Shown one piece after another: positions 8,236 through 18,708 of a stretch of 41,085 nt of DNA (within the stretch, counting starts at the first letter, position 1; every line of letters begins with the position of its first letter). The notes beneath the pieces were generated by a model. It saw only the letters and a program-made list of their open reading frames with translations. It made no database searches and was not told the origin of the DNA. Source of the stretch: Pseudomonas sp. (GTDB taxonomy: Bacteria > Pseudomonadota > Gammaproteobacteria > Pseudomonadales > Pseudomonadaceae); contig NZ_JAUYGD010000047.1 of NCBI RefSeq assembly GCF_030690725.1, positions 1 through 41,085 of the forward strand, written 5' to 3'. The position numbers and the translations under genes are program-made.

Positions 8236-9483
8236 ATGAACGCCTTCAACTACCGCGACGGTGCGCTGTTCGCGGAAGGCGTGGCGTTGTCCGCCATCGC
8301 CCAACGCTTCGGTACGCCGACCTACGTCTACTCGCGTGCGCACATCGAGGCGCAGTACCGCGCCTATGCCGATGCCCTGCAGGGCATGCCGCATCTGGTG
8401 TGTTTTGCAGTGAAAGCCAACTCCAATATCGGCGTACTGAATGTCCTGGCCCGCCTCGGCGCTGGCTTCGATATCGTTTCGCGTGGCGAGCTGGAGCGCG
8501 TACTCAGCGCCGGCGGCGAGCCGAGCAAGATCGTCTTCTCCGGCGTTGGCAAGAGCCGTGACGACATGCGCCGCGCCCTAGAAGTCGGCGTGCACTGCTT
8601 TAACGTAGAATCCACCGACGAGCTGGAACGCCTGCAAATCGTTGCCGCCGAGCTGGGCAAGACAGCGGCGATCTCGCTGCGGGTCAACCCGGACGTCGAC
8701 GCCGGCACCCACCCGTATATCTCCACGGGCCTTAAAGAAAACAAATTCGGCATCGATATCGAGCAGGCCCCGGCTGTTTATGCCCGCGCCGCTGCGCTGC
8801 CAAACCTGCAGGTTGTCGGTGTCGATTGCCATATCGGCTCGCAGCTGACCACGTTGCCGCCGTTCCTCGATGCCCTCGACCGTTTGCTCGCACTGATTGA
8901 TCAGCTCGCCGCAGACGGCATCCGCATCAAGCACCTGGACCTGGGTGGCGGTCTCGGCGTGCAGTACCGCGACGAACAGCCGCCATTGGCTGGCGATTAC
9001 ATCAAGGCCGTGCGTGAGCGCATCGCCGGCCGCGACCTGGCCCTGGTGTTCGAACCGGGCCGTTCGATTGTCGCCAACGCCGGCGTGCTGCTGACCCAAG
9101 TCGAGTACCTCAAGCACACCGAACACAAGGACTTCGCCATCGTCGATGCGGCGATGAACGACCTGATCCGCCCGGCCCTGTATCAGGCCTGGATGGAAGT
9201 GGTGCCTGTGCAGCCGCGCGATGGCGCGACGCGCAACTACGACATCGTCGGGCCGATCTGCGAGACCGGCGACTTCCTCGCCAAGGACCGCGACCTGGCT
9301 CTGGCCGAAGGTGACTTGCTGGCCGTGCGTTCGGCCGGTGCCTACGGTTTTGTCATGAGTTCCAACTACAACACCCGCGGCCGCGCCGCCGAGGTGATGG
9401 TGGATGGCGAACAGGCCTTCGAAGTGCGTCGCCGTGAGACGCTCAGCGAACTCTTTGCGGGCGAAAGCCGCCTGCCGGAGTAA
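8236..9483 (+). CDS. lysA: Diaminopimelate decarboxylase
   Basis: A 415-residue, PLP-dependent, fold-III enzyme converting meso-diaminopimelate to lysine and CO2. Lys60 in CFAVKANSN is the Schiff-base lysine. The glycine-rich phosphate loop appears as [10 protein letters not shown], followed by [17 protein letters not shown] carries the conserved Cys-Glu of the active site contributed across the dimer. It starts 9 bases after lptM, with GGGACAG as ribosome site. Length is normal and the gene is intact. Confidence 0.97.
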   Translation: MNAFNYRDGALFAEGVALSAIAQRFGTPTYVYSRAHIEAQYRAYADALQGMPHLVCFAVKANSNIGVLNVLARLGAGFDIVSRGELERVLSAGGEPSKIVFSGVGKSRDDMRRALEVGVHCFNVESTDELERLQIVAAELGKTAAISLRVNPDVDAGTHPYISTGLKENKFGIDIEQAPAVYARAAALPNLQVVGVDCHIGSQLTTLPPFLDALDRLLALIDQLAADGIRIKHLDLGGGLGVQYRDEQPPLAGDYIKAVRERIAGRDLALVFEPGRSIVANAGVLLTQVEYLKHTEHKDFAIVDAAMNDLIRPALYQAWMEVVPVQPRDGATRNYDIVGPICETGDFLAKDRDLALAEGDLLAVRSAGAYGFVMSSNYNTRGRAAEVMVDGEQAFEVRRRETLSELFAGESRLPE

Positions 9484-9488
9484 GTCTG

Positions 9489-10319
9489 ATGCTATTGCGC
9501 TTTACCAAGATGCACGGCCTCGGCAATGACTTTATGGTCCTCGACCTGGTCAGCCAGCACGCGCATATCCAGCCGAAAAACGCCAAGCAGTGGGGTGACC
9601 GCCACACCGGCGTGGGCTTCGATCAGCTACTGCTGGTCGAGCCGCCAAGCAACCCGGACGTGGATTTCCGCTACCGCATCTTCAATGCCGACGGCTCGGA
9701 AGTGGAGCAGTGCGGCAACGGCGCGCGCTGCTTCGCCCGCTTCGTGCTGGACAAGCGCCTGACGGTGAAGAAGCAGATGCGCGTGGAAACCAAGGGCGGC
9801 ATCATCGAGCTGGACGTGCGCAATGACGGGCAGATCAGCGTCAATATGGGCGCCCCGCGCCTGGTGCCAGCCGACATCCCGTTCCAGGCCGAACAGCAGG
9901 CGCTGAGCTACAGCGTGGCCGTCGACGGCCAGACCGTTGAGCTGGCCGCCGTGTCCATGGGCAACCCGCATGCCGTGCTGCGCGTCGACAGTGTCGACAA
10001 CGCGCCGGTGCACAGCCTGGGGCCAAAACTCGAACACCATTCGCGCTTTCCGCAGCGGGTGAACGTCGGTTTCCTGCAAGTGGTTGATCGCCAACGCGCC
10101 AAGCTGCGCGTCTGGGAGCGCGGCGCCGGGGAAACCCAGGCCTGCGGCACCGGCGCCTGTGCCGCAGTCGTGGCGGCGATCAGTCAGGGCTGGATGGACT
10201 CACCGGTGCAGATCGAACTGCCCGGCGGCAAACTGAGCATCGAGTGGGCAGGCCCCGGCCAGCCCGTTATGATGAGCGGACCCGCAGTACGTGTGTACGA
10301 AGGACAGGTTCGTTTATGA
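9489..10319 (+). CDS. dapF: Diaminopimelate epimerase
   Basis: A 276-residue cofactor-independent racemase that interconverts LL- and meso-diaminopimelate, feeding both lysine and peptidoglycan. The two catalytic cysteines are present: Cys75 in EQCGNGARC and Cys219 in [10 protein letters not shown]. The start [15 protein letters not shown] is the family N-terminus. It begins 5 bases after lysA, and its TGA overlaps the ATG of the next gene (ATGA), so translation is probably coupled. Confidence 0.97.
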   Translation: MLLRFTKMHGLGNDFMVLDLVSQHAHIQPKNAKQWGDRHTGVGFDQLLLVEPPSNPDVDFRYRIFNADGSEVEQCGNGARCFARFVLDKRLTVKKQMRVETKGGIIELDVRNDGQISVNMGAPRLVPADIPFQAEQQALSYSVAVDGQTVELAAVSMGNPHAVLRVDSVDNAPVHSLGPKLEHHSRFPQRVNVGFLQVVDRQRAKLRVWERGAGETQACGTGACAAVVAAISQGWMDSPVQIELPGGKLSIEWAGPGQPVMMSGPAVRVYEGQVRL

Positions 10320-11014
10320 CCGACAAGCAGGATTCACCCAAGCCACTGGATTCGGAAACGGTTGCCGCGTATCTGCGCCTGCATCCGGAATTCTTTATCG
10401 ACCACGATGAGTTGATCCCCGAGCTGCGCATTCCGCACCAGCGCGGCGATACCGTGTCGCTGGTCGAACGCCAGGTGAAACTGCTGCGCGAGCGCAATAT
10501 CGAGATGCGTCACCGCCTCTCGCAACTGATGGACGTAGCCCGCGACAACGACCGCCTGTTCGACAAGACCCGCCGCCTGGTGCTCGACCTGCTCGACGCC
10601 AGCAGCCTGGAAGAAGTGGTCAGCTGCGTTGAAGACAGCCTGCGCCGCGAGTTTCAGGTGCCCTTTGTCAGCCTGATTCTGTTCAGCGAAGCACCGCTAC
10701 CGGTCGGCCGCTCGGTCAGCAGCGCCGAAGCCCATCAAGCCATTGGCGGCCTGTTGGCCGGTGGCAAGACCATCTGCGGGGTACTGCGCGAGCATGAGTT
10801 GAACTTCCTGTTCGGCGCCGAAGACGGCGCGCAAGTTGGTTCGGCGGCGGTGGTGAGCATCTCCTATCAAGGCCTGCATGGCGTACTGGCGATTGGCAGC
10901 GCCGACCCGCAGCATTACAAAAGCTCGCTGGGCACGCTGTTCCTCGGTTATATCGCCGAAGTGCTGGCCCGTGTCGTACCCGGTTTTGCCACACCACTGC
11001 GCTCGGTGCGCTAA
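10316..11014 (+). CDS. yigA: DUF484 family protein (YigA)
   Basis: A 232-residue protein with a short helical N-terminus ([20 protein letters not shown]), a coiled segment ([20 protein letters not shown]) and a GAF-like C-terminal domain. The ATG at 10316 overlaps the dapF stop and has GAAGGACAGG upstream; a longer frame from 10244 lies inside dapF and is discarded. DUF484 genes sit between dapF and xerC in many gammaproteobacteria, but the biochemical role is not settled. A signalling or cofactor-binding GAF fold is only a family-level suggestion. Confidence 0.9.
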   Translation: MTDKQDSPKPLDSETVAAYLRLHPEFFIDHDELIPELRIPHQRGDTVSLVERQVKLLRERNIEMRHRLSQLMDVARDNDRLFDKTRRLVLDLLDASSLEEVVSCVEDSLRREFQVPFVSLILFSEAPLPVGRSVSSAEAHQAIGGLLAGGKTICGVLREHELNFLFGAEDGAQVGSAAVVSISYQGLHGVLAIGSADPQHYKSSLGTLFLGYIAEVLARVVPGFATPLRSVR

Positions 11015-11067
11015 GTTCTCAACAGCTAGCTAAACACCGCACCGACCGCGCACCGCAGGGAGCTTCC

Positions 11068-11964
11068 ATGCAAGACCTCCTGGACGCCTACCTCGAACAC
11101 CTGCGCAGCGAGCGCCAGCTTTCCTCCCATACCCTGATCGGCTACCGCCACGACCTGAGCACGCTGCTGGCGTTCTGCAGCCAGGAGCAGATCGACAGCT
11201 GGAGCGCACTCGACACTGCGCGCCTGCGGCGTATGGTCGGCCGCCTGAATATGCAGGGCCAATCCAGCCGCAGCCTGGCGCGCCTGCTCTCGGCCACCCG
11301 CGGCCTCTATCGTTATTTGATTCGTGAAGGCCACTGCCAGAGCGATCCGGCCAGCGGCCTGACGCCGCCCAAGGGCGAGCGGCGCCTGCCGAAAACCCTG
11401 GATGCCGACCGCACCGCGCAGCTGCTCGACGGCGCCCTGGAAGACGACTTTATCGCCCGCCGCGATCAGGCCATGCTTGAGCTGTTCTATTCATCAGGCT
11501 TGCGCCTGTCCGAGCTGGTGGGCCTGAACCTGGATGGCCTCGACCTGACCGCCGGCCTGGTACGCGTCATCGGCAAAGGCAATAAAACCCGCGAATTACC
11601 CCTCGGGCGTATGGCGCGCGAAGCCATGCAGCAGTGGCTGCCACTGCGCGCGCTGGCCAACCCGGGCGACGGCGCAGTGTTTATCAGCCAGCAGGGCCGG
11701 CGCATCGGCCCGCGCGCGGTGCAACTACGCGTGCGTCAGGCCGGCGTGCGTGAGTTGGGCCAGCACCTGCATCCGCATATGCTGCGCCACAGCTTCGCCA
11801 GCCATATGCTCGAATCATCCCAGGACCTGCGCGCCGTGCAGGAACTGCTCGGCCATGCCGATATCGCCACCACCCAGGTTTACACCCACCTGGATTTCCA
11901 GCACCTGGCCACGGTCTATGACCAGGCGCACCCCAGGGCCAAACGCAAAGGCAGCACAGAATGA
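11068..11964 (+). CDS. xerC: Tyrosine recombinase XerC
   Basis: A 298-residue site-specific recombinase that acts with XerD at dif to resolve chromosome dimers. The catalytic set is complete: Arg146 (SSGLRLSE), Lys170 (VIGKGNKTR), His237 and Arg240 ([10 protein letters not shown]), His263 (LLGHADI) and the nucleophile Tyr272 (TQVYTHLD). The N-terminal SAM-like core-binding domain spans about residues 1-85. AGGGAG precedes the ATG. Its TGA overlaps the ATG of the HAD gene. This is the housekeeping Xer enzyme, not an integron integrase: no extra IntI-specific patch is seen. Confidence 0.97.
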   Translation: MQDLLDAYLEHLRSERQLSSHTLIGYRHDLSTLLAFCSQEQIDSWSALDTARLRRMVGRLNMQGQSSRSLARLLSATRGLYRYLIREGHCQSDPASGLTPPKGERRLPKTLDADRTAQLLDGALEDDFIARRDQAMLELFYSSGLRLSELVGLNLDGLDLTAGLVRVIGKGNKTRELPLGRMAREAMQQWLPLRALANPGDGAVFISQQGRRIGPRAVQLRVRQAGVRELGQHLHPHMLRHSFASHMLESSQDLRAVQELLGHADIATTQVYTHLDFQHLATVYDQAHPRAKRKGSTE

Positions 11965-12656
11965 GTATTCAGCTGATCACCTTCGACCTCGACGACACCC
12001 TGTGGGATGTCACCCCGGTGATGCAGGACGCCGAAGCGGCGCTGCGCAACTGGCTGGCGATGCATGCGCCGCGCCTGGGTGCGGTGCCGGTGGAGCATCT
12101 GTGGTCGATTCGCGCCACCCTGTTGCAGGCCGACCCGATGCTCAAGCATCGCCTCAGCGAACTGCGTCGGCGCATTCTTTTCCATGCCCTGGCAGATGCA
12201 GGCTATGCACACGCGGATGCGCAGGCGCTGGCCGAGGCTGGTTTTCAGGTGTTTCTCGCCGCGCGCCATCAGGTCGAGCTGTTTGCCGAGGTGCATCCAA
12301 CCCTTGAAGCCTTGGCCAATCGCTTCCAGCTCGGGGTGATCACCAACGGCAATGCCGATGTGCGCCGCCTGGGCCTAGCCGACTACTTCCAGTTCGCCCT
12401 GTGCGCCGAGGAGCTGGGCGTCGGCAAACCCGACCCGAAACCTTTTACCGAAGCGCTGAAACGCGCGGGAATTGCCGCCGAACACGCAGTGCATATCGGC
12501 GACCACCCCAGCGACGACATTGCTGGCGCTCAGGCTGCAGGTTTGCGGGCGATCTGGTTCAACCCCCAGGGCAAAGCCTGGGAGGCCGACAATGCCCCGG
12601 ACGGGCAGATCCGCAGCCTGGCCGAGCTGCCGGCATTGCTGCATAGCTGGGCGTAG
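11961..12656 (+). CDS. yigB: HAD-superfamily hydrolase (YigB-like)
   Basis: A 231-residue cytoplasmic phosphatase. HAD motif I is FDLDDTLWD near the N-terminus (residues 8-16), motif II is VITNGN, motif III is the Lys in [10 protein letters not shown], and motif IV is [11 protein letters not shown]. The same gene order dapF-yigA-xerC-yigB occurs in E. coli. There YigB is one of the phosphatases acting on the riboflavin precursor 5-amino-6-(5-phosphoribitylamino)uracil. That substrate is inferred from family and synteny. It is the last gene of the operon, followed by a strong terminator. Confidence 0.92.
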   Translation: MSIQLITFDLDDTLWDVTPVMQDAEAALRNWLAMHAPRLGAVPVEHLWSIRATLLQADPMLKHRLSELRRRILFHALADAGYAHADAQALAEAGFQVFLAARHQVELFAEVHPTLEALANRFQLGVITNGNADVRRLGLADYFQFALCAEELGVGKPDPKPFTEALKRAGIAAEHAVHIGDHPSDDIAGAQAAGLRAIWFNPQGKAWEADNAPDGQIRSLAELPALLHSWA

Positions 12657-12688
12657 ACGAACACACGCGATCCTGACCGACGATGAGC

Positions 12689-12718
12689 GGTGGATGGATA
12701 AAGCGCCATCCACCCTAC
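12689..12718 (-). repeat. REP-like hairpin ending in CTAC
   Basis: A 9-bp perfect inverted repeat (12689-12697 with 12706-12714) around an 8-base loop, followed by CTAC (12715-12718). Read on the minus strand it begins GTAGGGTGGATGG, a GTAG-headed REP. The same head occurs at 39452. It lies just downstream of yigB and before the terminator. Confidence 0.65.
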
Positions 12719-12755
12719 ACAGTCATCTGCCGGCCTTAACAAGGCATCGCGCACA

Positions 12756-12790
12756 AAAAAGCCCGCACGCGGATGGCATGCGGGCTTTTT
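12756..12790. terminator. Bidirectional terminator between yigB and sutA
   Basis: A 12-bp stem (AAAAAGCCCGCA at 12756-12767 pairing with 12779-12790) with an 11-base loop and A-/T-runs on both sides. It can serve yigB on the plus strand and sutA on the minus strand, which converge here. Confidence 0.9.
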
Positions 12791-12807
12791 CGTTTTACGG
12801 CAGGCCC

Positions 12808-13137
12808 TTAGATAGGGCGGCTGCCGTATTTGCTGTCCGGCTTTTTGGGCGGATCGGAGACCACATTCGGCTCGACTTCCTGCACCTTGCCACCACGGGA
12901 GAGAAACTCTTCCATGGCGCGGGCCAGCGCATCACGCTCTTTCTGCTTGGCTTCGATGCTCGGCAGTTCTTCTACGTCGACGGCGGCTTTGGCCTTTTTA
13001 CCTTTGCTGGCGGGTACGACTTCGTCGTCACCGTCGCCATCGTCGCTGCTGTCGCCATCATCGGCGGCAGCCAGCTCCTCGCCTTCGTCTTCGTCAGCGC
13101 CTTCTAATTCGTCGTGTTCCAGATCTTCGTCGCTCAT
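12808..13137 (-). CDS. sutA: SutA, RNA polymerase-binding transcription factor
   Basis: A 109-residue protein with a very acidic, low-complexity N-terminal half (MSDEDLEHDELEGADEDEGE onward). A conserved helical core follows (SIEAKQKERDALARAMEEFL), then a C-terminal tail ending KPDSKYGSRPI. This matches SutA of Pseudomonas aeruginosa, which binds the RNA polymerase beta subunit and promotes open-complex formation, including at ribosomal RNA promoters, during slow growth. The tail and core look complete. The downstream terminator is shared with yigB. The 258 bases upstream contain no other gene. Confidence 0.93.
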   Translation of the reverse strand: MSDEDLEHDELEGADEDEGEELAAADDGDSSDDGDGDDEVVPASKGKKAKAAVDVEELPSIEAKQKERDALARAMEEFLSRGGKVQEVEPNVVSDPPKKPDSKYGSRPI

Positions 13138-13346
13138 GTTCCAACCTCATGACTTGCGAAAAGCAGAGTAGTTATAGCCCAGCTGCGTCAGCTTTCTAAC
13201 GTCGCTGATAAAAAATCCCGTGGCCTTGCCTTGGGCTGAGCGCGGCGCATCGGCGAACTGCGCTCAACGGCGCGCATTCTAGGGTCTGTTGCCGCTCTAT
13301 CACAACCGCGCACATGCTGAAAAAACACAACCCTTTAGTTGCTTTC

Positions 13347-13382
13347 GGAAAAAACAAAGGGCGCCCTTAGGCGCCCTTGTTG
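13347..13382 (-). terminator. Terminator of the glnK-amt operon
   Basis: On the minus strand, just after the second amt gene, a GC-rich stem (GGGCGCC/GGCGCCC with flanking ACAA/TTGT) and a short loop precede a run of six T (complement of 13348-13353). It ends the ammonium transporter operon before sutA. Confidence 0.85.
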
Positions 13383-13395
13383 AAAGCAGAGGAAA

Positions 13396-14646
13396 TCAAC
13401 GCTTGGTGAATTCCGGATAGGCTTCCATACCGCATTCGGCGATGTCCACGCCTTCGTACTCTTCTTCCTCGGTAACGCGCAGGCCGATCACCAGTTTGAT
13501 GATGGACCAGACGATCAGGCTGGCCACAAAGACCCAGGCGAAGATCGCGCCGATACCCAGCAGCTGTGCGCCAATGGTGGCGTCGCTATTGGTCAGGCAG
13601 ACAGCCAGCAGGCCCCAGATACCGACCACACCGTGAACGGAGATGGCACCGACTGGATCGTCGAGCTTGAGCTTGTCCAGACCGAGGATCGAGAACACCA
13701 CCAGCACGCCACCCACGCCACCGATCAGGGTGGCTTGCAGGGCAGTTGGGGTCAGCGGTTCGGCAGTGATTGCCACCAGGCCAGCCAAGGCGCCGTTGAG
13801 GGCCATGGTCAGGTCAGCCTTGCCGAACAGGATGCGTGCCACGATCAGCGCAGCGATCAAGCCACCGGCAGCCGCCATGTTGGTGTTCACAAACACGTTA
13901 GCCACGGCGTTGGCGTCTTCGATGGTGCTCATCTTCAGCTGCGAGCCACCGTTGAAGCCGAACCAGCCCATCCACAGGATGAAGGTACCCAGCGCTGCCA
14001 TCGGCAGGTTGGCACCCGGAATGGCGTTGACCTGGCCATTCGGGCCGTACTTGCCTTTACGTGCACCGAGCAGCAGCACGCCAGCCAGGGCAGCGGTTGC
14101 GCCAGCCATGTGCACCACACCGGAACCGGCGAAGTCGAGGAAACCCGCTTCGTTAAGGAAGCCCGAACCCCACTTCCAGAAGCCCTGTACCGGGTAGATG
14201 AAACCGGTCATGACCACAGCGAATGCCAGGAAGGCAAACAGCTTCATGCGCTCAGCAACGGCACCGGAAACGATCGACATGCAGGTCGCGGCAAACACTA
14301 CCTGGAAGAAGAAGTCCGAACGAGCCGAGTAGTAAGGGGCATCGTCACCGCCGGCGAGAACCGACTCAACGCTGTTCTCTTCACCCAGCAGAAAACCCAG
14401 GCTTGGCAGGATGCCGCCTTCCGGGCTGGAGTACATGATGTGGTAGCCGATCACCAGGTACATGATGCTCGCCACTGCGTACAGGGCGATGTTCTTGGTG
14501 AGAATTTCAGTGGTGTTTTTGGCTCGCACCAGACCGGATTCGAGCATGGCAAAACCCGCTGCCATCCACATTACCAGGGCGCCGCAAACCAAAAAGTAGA
14601 AGGTATCAAAACCGTACTGCAGTGCAGTCAATGCTGTGTTGTCCAT
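13396..14646 (-). CDS. Ammonium transporter, second Amt paralogue
   Basis: A 416-residue inner-membrane ammonium channel with 11 expected transmembrane helices and no signal peptide. Both pore histidines are present: the first in LDFAGSGVVHMAG, the second in GAISVHGVVGIWG. LESGLVRAKNT and GWFGFNGGS are Amt signatures. The periplasmic loop carrying SVESVLAGGDDAPYYSAR has no counterpart in the paralogue upstream. The cytoplasmic tail begins GLRVTEEEEYEGVDI, the GlnK-contact region. It lies 79 bases downstream of the first amt gene on the same strand. The two proteins are clearly divergent, so this is not a recent duplication. Confidence 0.93.
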   Translation of the reverse strand: MDNTALTALQYGFDTFYFLVCGALVMWMAAGFAMLESGLVRAKNTTEILTKNIALYAVASIMYLVIGYHIMYSSPEGGILPSLGFLLGEENSVESVLAGGDDAPYYSARSDFFFQVVFAATCMSIVSGAVAERMKLFAFLAFAVVMTGFIYPVQGFWKWGSGFLNEAGFLDFAGSGVVHMAGATAALAGVLLLGARKGKYGPNGQVNAIPGANLPMAALGTFILWMGWFGFNGGSQLKMSTIEDANAVANVFVNTNMAAAGGLIAALIVARILFGKADLTMALNGALAGLVAITAEPLTPTALQATLIGGVGGVLVVFSILGLDKLKLDDPVGAISVHGVVGIWGLLAVCLTNSDATIGAQLLGIGAIFAWVFVASLIVWSIIKLVIGLRVTEEEEYEGVDIAECGMEAYPEFTKR

Positions 14647-14725
14647 GGTTCACCTCTTGCCGTTGCGCTTTTTAGCGCTATTCGGTTAAGACGTCCGGGG
14701 TTGGCTCCGGACGCGCTCCGTGTGC

Positions 14726-16039
14726 TTACAGGTTGTAGCCGCGCTCGTTATGCAGGGCGAGATCGAGACCGATGGTCTCTTCCTCTTCGCTGACACGCAG
14801 GCCCATTACTAGGTCGATCACTTTCAGAATCACGAAGGTCACCACCGCGGTGTACACCACTGTGAAGGCCACCCCCTCGAACTGGATCCACAACTGCGCC
14901 GGAATGTTCTCCACCTCGCCGAAGCCACCCAAGGCCGGTGCGGCGAACGCCCCGGTGAGAATGGCGCCGACAATGCCGCCCACGGCGTGTACGCCGAACA
15001 CGTCGAGGGAATCGTCATAACCCAGCTTGCGTTTCAGGCTGGTGGCGCAGAAGAAGCAGATCACCCCACTGGCCAGACCAATCGCCAGAGCGCCCATCGG
15101 CCCCGCTGTACCAGATGCTGGGGTGATCGCCACCAGACCCGCCACAGCACCCGAGGCAATGCCCAGGACACTTGGTTTACGGTGAGTGATCCACTCGGCG
15201 AACATCCAGCTCAGCGCCGCTGTAGCGGTGGCAATCTGGGTGACCAGCATGGCCATGCCAGCGCTGCCGTTGGCTGCCAGCGCAGAACCTGCGTTGAAGC
15301 CGAACCAGCCGACCCAGAGCATGCTTGCGCCGATCAGGGTGTAGCCGAGGTTGTGCGGCGGCATGGCAGTGGTTGGAAAGCCCTTGCGCTTGCCCAGCAC
15401 CAGACAGGCCACCAGACCGGCGATACCGGCGTTGATGTGCACCACGGTGCCACCCGCGAAGTCGAGCACGCCCCAGTCCCACATCAGTGCCCCGTCGCCG
15501 CCCCAGACCATGTGCGCGATAGGCGCATAGACCAGGGTGAACCACACCGCCATAAAGATCAGCATGGCCGAGAACTTCATGCGCTCGGCAAAGGCACCGA
15601 CGATCAGCGCCGGGGTGATGATGGCGAAGGTCATCTGGAAGGTGATGAACACACTCTCCGGAACACCAGCCACCAGGCTGTCCAGGGTCAAACCAGAAAG
15701 GAAGGCTTTGGAGAAACCGCCGACGAAGGAGTTGAAGTTGACGACCCCCTGCTCCATGCCGGTGCTGTCAAAGGCCAGGCTGTAGCCGTAAACGACCCAC
15801 AGAATGCTGATCAACCCGGTTACCGCAAAACACTGCATCAACACCGACAGCACGTTCTTGGAACGCACCATGCCGGCGTAGAACAGCGCCAGACCAGGGA
15901 TGGTCATAAACAGCACCAGTACAGTGGCGACCAACATCCAAGCGGTGTCGCCGCTGTTCAGGCTTGCCTCTTCGGCCATGGCAAAGCCAGGAACGAGAGA
16001 CAAAAGGGCTCCTAGCCCTGCGATTTTTCGCAGAGTCAT
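14726..16039 (-). CDS. amtB: Ammonium transporter AmtB
   Basis: A 437-residue AmtB-type channel. A cleavable signal peptide is visible (MTLRKIAGLGALL... FAMA then EEASL). The pore Trp is in AHMVWGGDG and the twin histidines in LDFAGGTVVHINAG and GVHAVGGIVGAI. The cytoplasmic tail starts GLRVSEEEETIGLDL. AmtB brings NH4+/NH3 into the cell under nitrogen limitation and is blocked by unmodified GlnK. It starts 36 bases after glnK and is followed by a second amt gene. Confidence 0.96.
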   Translation of the reverse strand: MTLRKIAGLGALLSLVPGFAMAEEASLNSGDTAWMLVATVLVLFMTIPGLALFYAGMVRSKNVLSVLMQCFAVTGLISILWVVYGYSLAFDSTGMEQGVVNFNSFVGGFSKAFLSGLTLDSLVAGVPESVFITFQMTFAIITPALIVGAFAERMKFSAMLIFMAVWFTLVYAPIAHMVWGGDGALMWDWGVLDFAGGTVVHINAGIAGLVACLVLGKRKGFPTTAMPPHNLGYTLIGASMLWVGWFGFNAGSALAANGSAGMAMLVTQIATATAALSWMFAEWITHRKPSVLGIASGAVAGLVAITPASGTAGPMGALAIGLASGVICFFCATSLKRKLGYDDSLDVFGVHAVGGIVGAILTGAFAAPALGGFGEVENIPAQLWIQFEGVAFTVVYTAVVTFVILKVIDLVMGLRVSEEEETIGLDLALHNERGYNL

Positions 16040-16075
16040 GGTTTAACTCCTGGGGCGTGGGGTTCGTTCGGAGGC

Positions 16076-16841
<766 letters not shown>

Positions 16842-17111
16842 ATGCTGCCACCTAAAGCCCTGCTAGACGCCCTGACCAGCCACGCCTCGCGCCTGTTCAA
16901 CGGTGACGCGCCCTTGCCGCGCGGTGAATTCGAAGCCCAATTCAAAGTGCTGCTGCAAAGCGCCTTCAGCAAACTCGACCTGGTCAGCCGCGACGAATTC
17001 GACAGCCAGATGGTCGTCCTCGCCCGCACCCGCGCCCGCCTGGAAGCCCTCGAAGCCAAGGTCGCCGAGATGGAAACCCGCAGCGCAGACGCCCCAGCCA
17101 CCAGCGAGTAA
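16842..17111 (+). CDS. ubiK: UbiK, ubiquinone biosynthesis accessory factor
   Basis: An 89-residue protein of the YqiC/BMFP family. An amphipathic N-terminal part (ALLDALTSHASRLFNG) is followed by a long coiled coil (about residues 28-78, with DEFDSQMVVLARTRARLEAL and EAKVAEME). UbiK forms trimers, binds lipid and, with UbiJ, supports the hydroxylation and methylation steps of ubiquinone synthesis. It lies 39 bases upstream of the yifB gene, its usual partner in Pseudomonas. Confidence 0.9.
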   Translation: MLPPKALLDALTSHASRLFNGDAPLPRGEFEAQFKVLLQSAFSKLDLVSRDEFDSQMVVLARTRARLEALEAKVAEMETRSADAPATSE

Positions 17112-17150
17112 CGCCCACCGCGGATGCATCAGCCGATCAAGGAGTGATCG

Positions 17151-18650
17151 ATGTCCCTGGCCATAGTCCACAGCCGCGCCCAGGTGGGTGTTGAAGCCCC
17201 CGCCGTCACCGTCGAAGCCCACCTGGCCAACGGCCTGCCCTCGCTGGCCCTGGTCGGCTTGCCGGAAACCGCGGTCAAGGAAAGCAAGGACCGGGTGCGC
17301 AGCGCCATCCTCAACTGCGCCTTCGAGTTCCCGCCCAGACGGATTACCTTGAACCTGGCACCGGCAGATTTGCCCAAGGACGGCGGTCGCTTCGACCTTG
17401 CGATTGCCCTCGGCATTCTCGCCGCCAGCAGCCAGGTGCCGGCCAGCGCGCTGGAGCACCTCGAATGCCTGGGCGAATTGGCGCTGTCCGGGGCGATTCG
17501 CCCAGTACAGGGCGTCTTACCTGCTGCATTGGCCGCCCGCGCCGCCGGACGCACCTTAGTGGTGCCCAAGGCGAATGCCGAAGAAGCCAGCCTGGCGTCG
17601 GGGCTGACGGTGATTGCCGTCGAGCACCTGCTGGAAGTCGCCGCCCACCTCAATGGCCAAACGCCGATTGCGCCGTATCAGGCCCAGGGCCTGTTGCGCC
17701 AGATCCTGCCCTACCCCGATCTGGCCGAAGTGCAGGGACAGATCGCCGCCAAACGCGCCCTGCTGGTAGCGGCAGCCGGTTCGCACAACCTTCTATTTAC
17801 CGGGCCGCCCGGTACGGGAAAAACCCTGCTGGCCAGCCGCCTGCCGGGCCTGCTGCCAGCGCTGGATGAACAGGAAGCGCTGGAAGTGGCGGCGATTCAC
17901 TCCGTGGCCAGTCACACGCCGCTAAGTGCCTGGCCGCAAAGACCCTTTAGAACGCCTCATCACAGCGCATCCGGCCCGGCGCTGGTCGGTGGAGGCAGCC
18001 GCCCGCAACCCGGCGAAATCACCTTGGCCCATCACGGTGTTTTATTCCTCGATGAGCTCCCCGAGTTTGATCGCAAGGTTTTGGAAGTTTTACGTGAGCC
18101 CCTGGAAAGTGGCCAGATCGTGATTGCCCGCGCTCGCGACAAGGTGCGTTTCCCTGCGCGCTTTCAGTTGGTGGCGGCGATGAACCCCTGCCCCTGTGGG
18201 CATTTGGGCGATCCGTCCGGGCGCTGCCGCTGTTCCACTGAGCAGATCCAGCGCTACCGCAGCAAACTTTCCGGCCCGTTGCTCGACCGCATCGACCTGC
18301 ACCTCAGCGTGCCACGGGAAACCACCCGGCTGGATGCCAACGCCGAACCCGGCCCAAGCAGCGCCGAGCTGGCCGCCCAGGTGGTACAGGCGCGCCAGCA
18401 GCAACTGGCTCGCCAGGGCTGCGCCAATGCTCACCTCGACCTCAACGGCGTGCAACAGCATTGCAGCCTGCAGGGCGAAGACCGTCAGTGGCTGGAAAAC
18501 GCCTGCGAACGCTTGGGACTTAGCCTGCGCGCGGCCCATCGGGTGTTGAAGGTGGCGCGCACCCTGGCCGATTTGGACAGCGCCGCGCATATCAGCCGCA
18601 GCCACCTGGGTGAAGCCTTGCAGTACCGCCCCAGCATCAGCGGGGCCTGA
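17151..18650 (+). CDS. comM: YifB/ComM family Mg-chelatase-like AAA+ ATPase
   Basis: A 499-residue protein with three parts: an N-terminal Lon-protease-like fold (residues 1-165, with LVGLPETAVKESKDRV), a central AAA+ domain and a C-terminal helical domain ending RSHLGEALQYR. The AAA+ domain has Walker A GPPGTGKT at 218-225 and Walker B with LFLDELPEF. A cysteine-rich finger (NPCPCGHLGDPSGRCRCS) is typical. ComM homologues are hexameric helicases that drive branch migration during natural transformation. Many genomes carry the gene regardless of known competence. GGAGTG precedes the ATG. The gene is complete and followed by a strong terminator. Confidence 0.94.
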   Translation: MSLAIVHSRAQVGVEAPAVTVEAHLANGLPSLALVGLPETAVKESKDRVRSAILNCAFEFPPRRITLNLAPADLPKDGGRFDLAIALGILAASSQVPASALEHLECLGELALSGAIRPVQGVLPAALAARAAGRTLVVPKANAEEASLASGLTVIAVEHLLEVAAHLNGQTPIAPYQAQGLLRQILPYPDLAEVQGQIAAKRALLVAAAGSHNLLFTGPPGTGKTLLASRLPGLLPALDEQEALEVAAIHSVASHTPLSAWPQRPFRTPHHSASGPALVGGGSRPQPGEITLAHHGVLFLDELPEFDRKVLEVLREPLESGQIVIARARDKVRFPARFQLVAAMNPCPCGHLGDPSGRCRCSTEQIQRYRSKLSGPLLDRIDLHLSVPRETTRLDANAEPGPSSAELAAQVVQARQQQLARQGCANAHLDLNGVQQHCSLQGEDRQWLENACERLGLSLRAAHRVLKVARTLADLDSAAHISRSHLGEALQYRPSISGA

Positions 18651-18659
18651 ATCGCGCCC

Positions 18660-18691
18660 ATAAAGAAGCCCCGCATGCGGGGCTTCTTTAT
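18660..18691. terminator. Bidirectional terminator, yifB / puuD-like gene
   Basis: A 32-base perfect palindrome with a GC-rich core (GCCCCGC-ATGC region), AT-rich ends and A-/T-runs on both sides. It can terminate yifB on plus and the convergent amidase gene on minus. Confidence 0.92.
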
Positions 18692-18708
18692 ATATGTAGA
18701 CGTAAGAG

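Noticed and set aside
11068..11964. XerC as the missing integron integrase
   Set aside because: It sits in its conserved dapF-yigA-xerC-yigB context 28 kb from the cassettes and has the usual XerC length with no IntI-specific insertion.
13633..16015. Long plus-strand open frames opposite the amt genes (386 and 342 codons)
   Set aside because: They lie exactly antisense to conserved transporters. Their translations are rich in His, Gln and Arg without domain structure, typical of GC-rich shadow frames.
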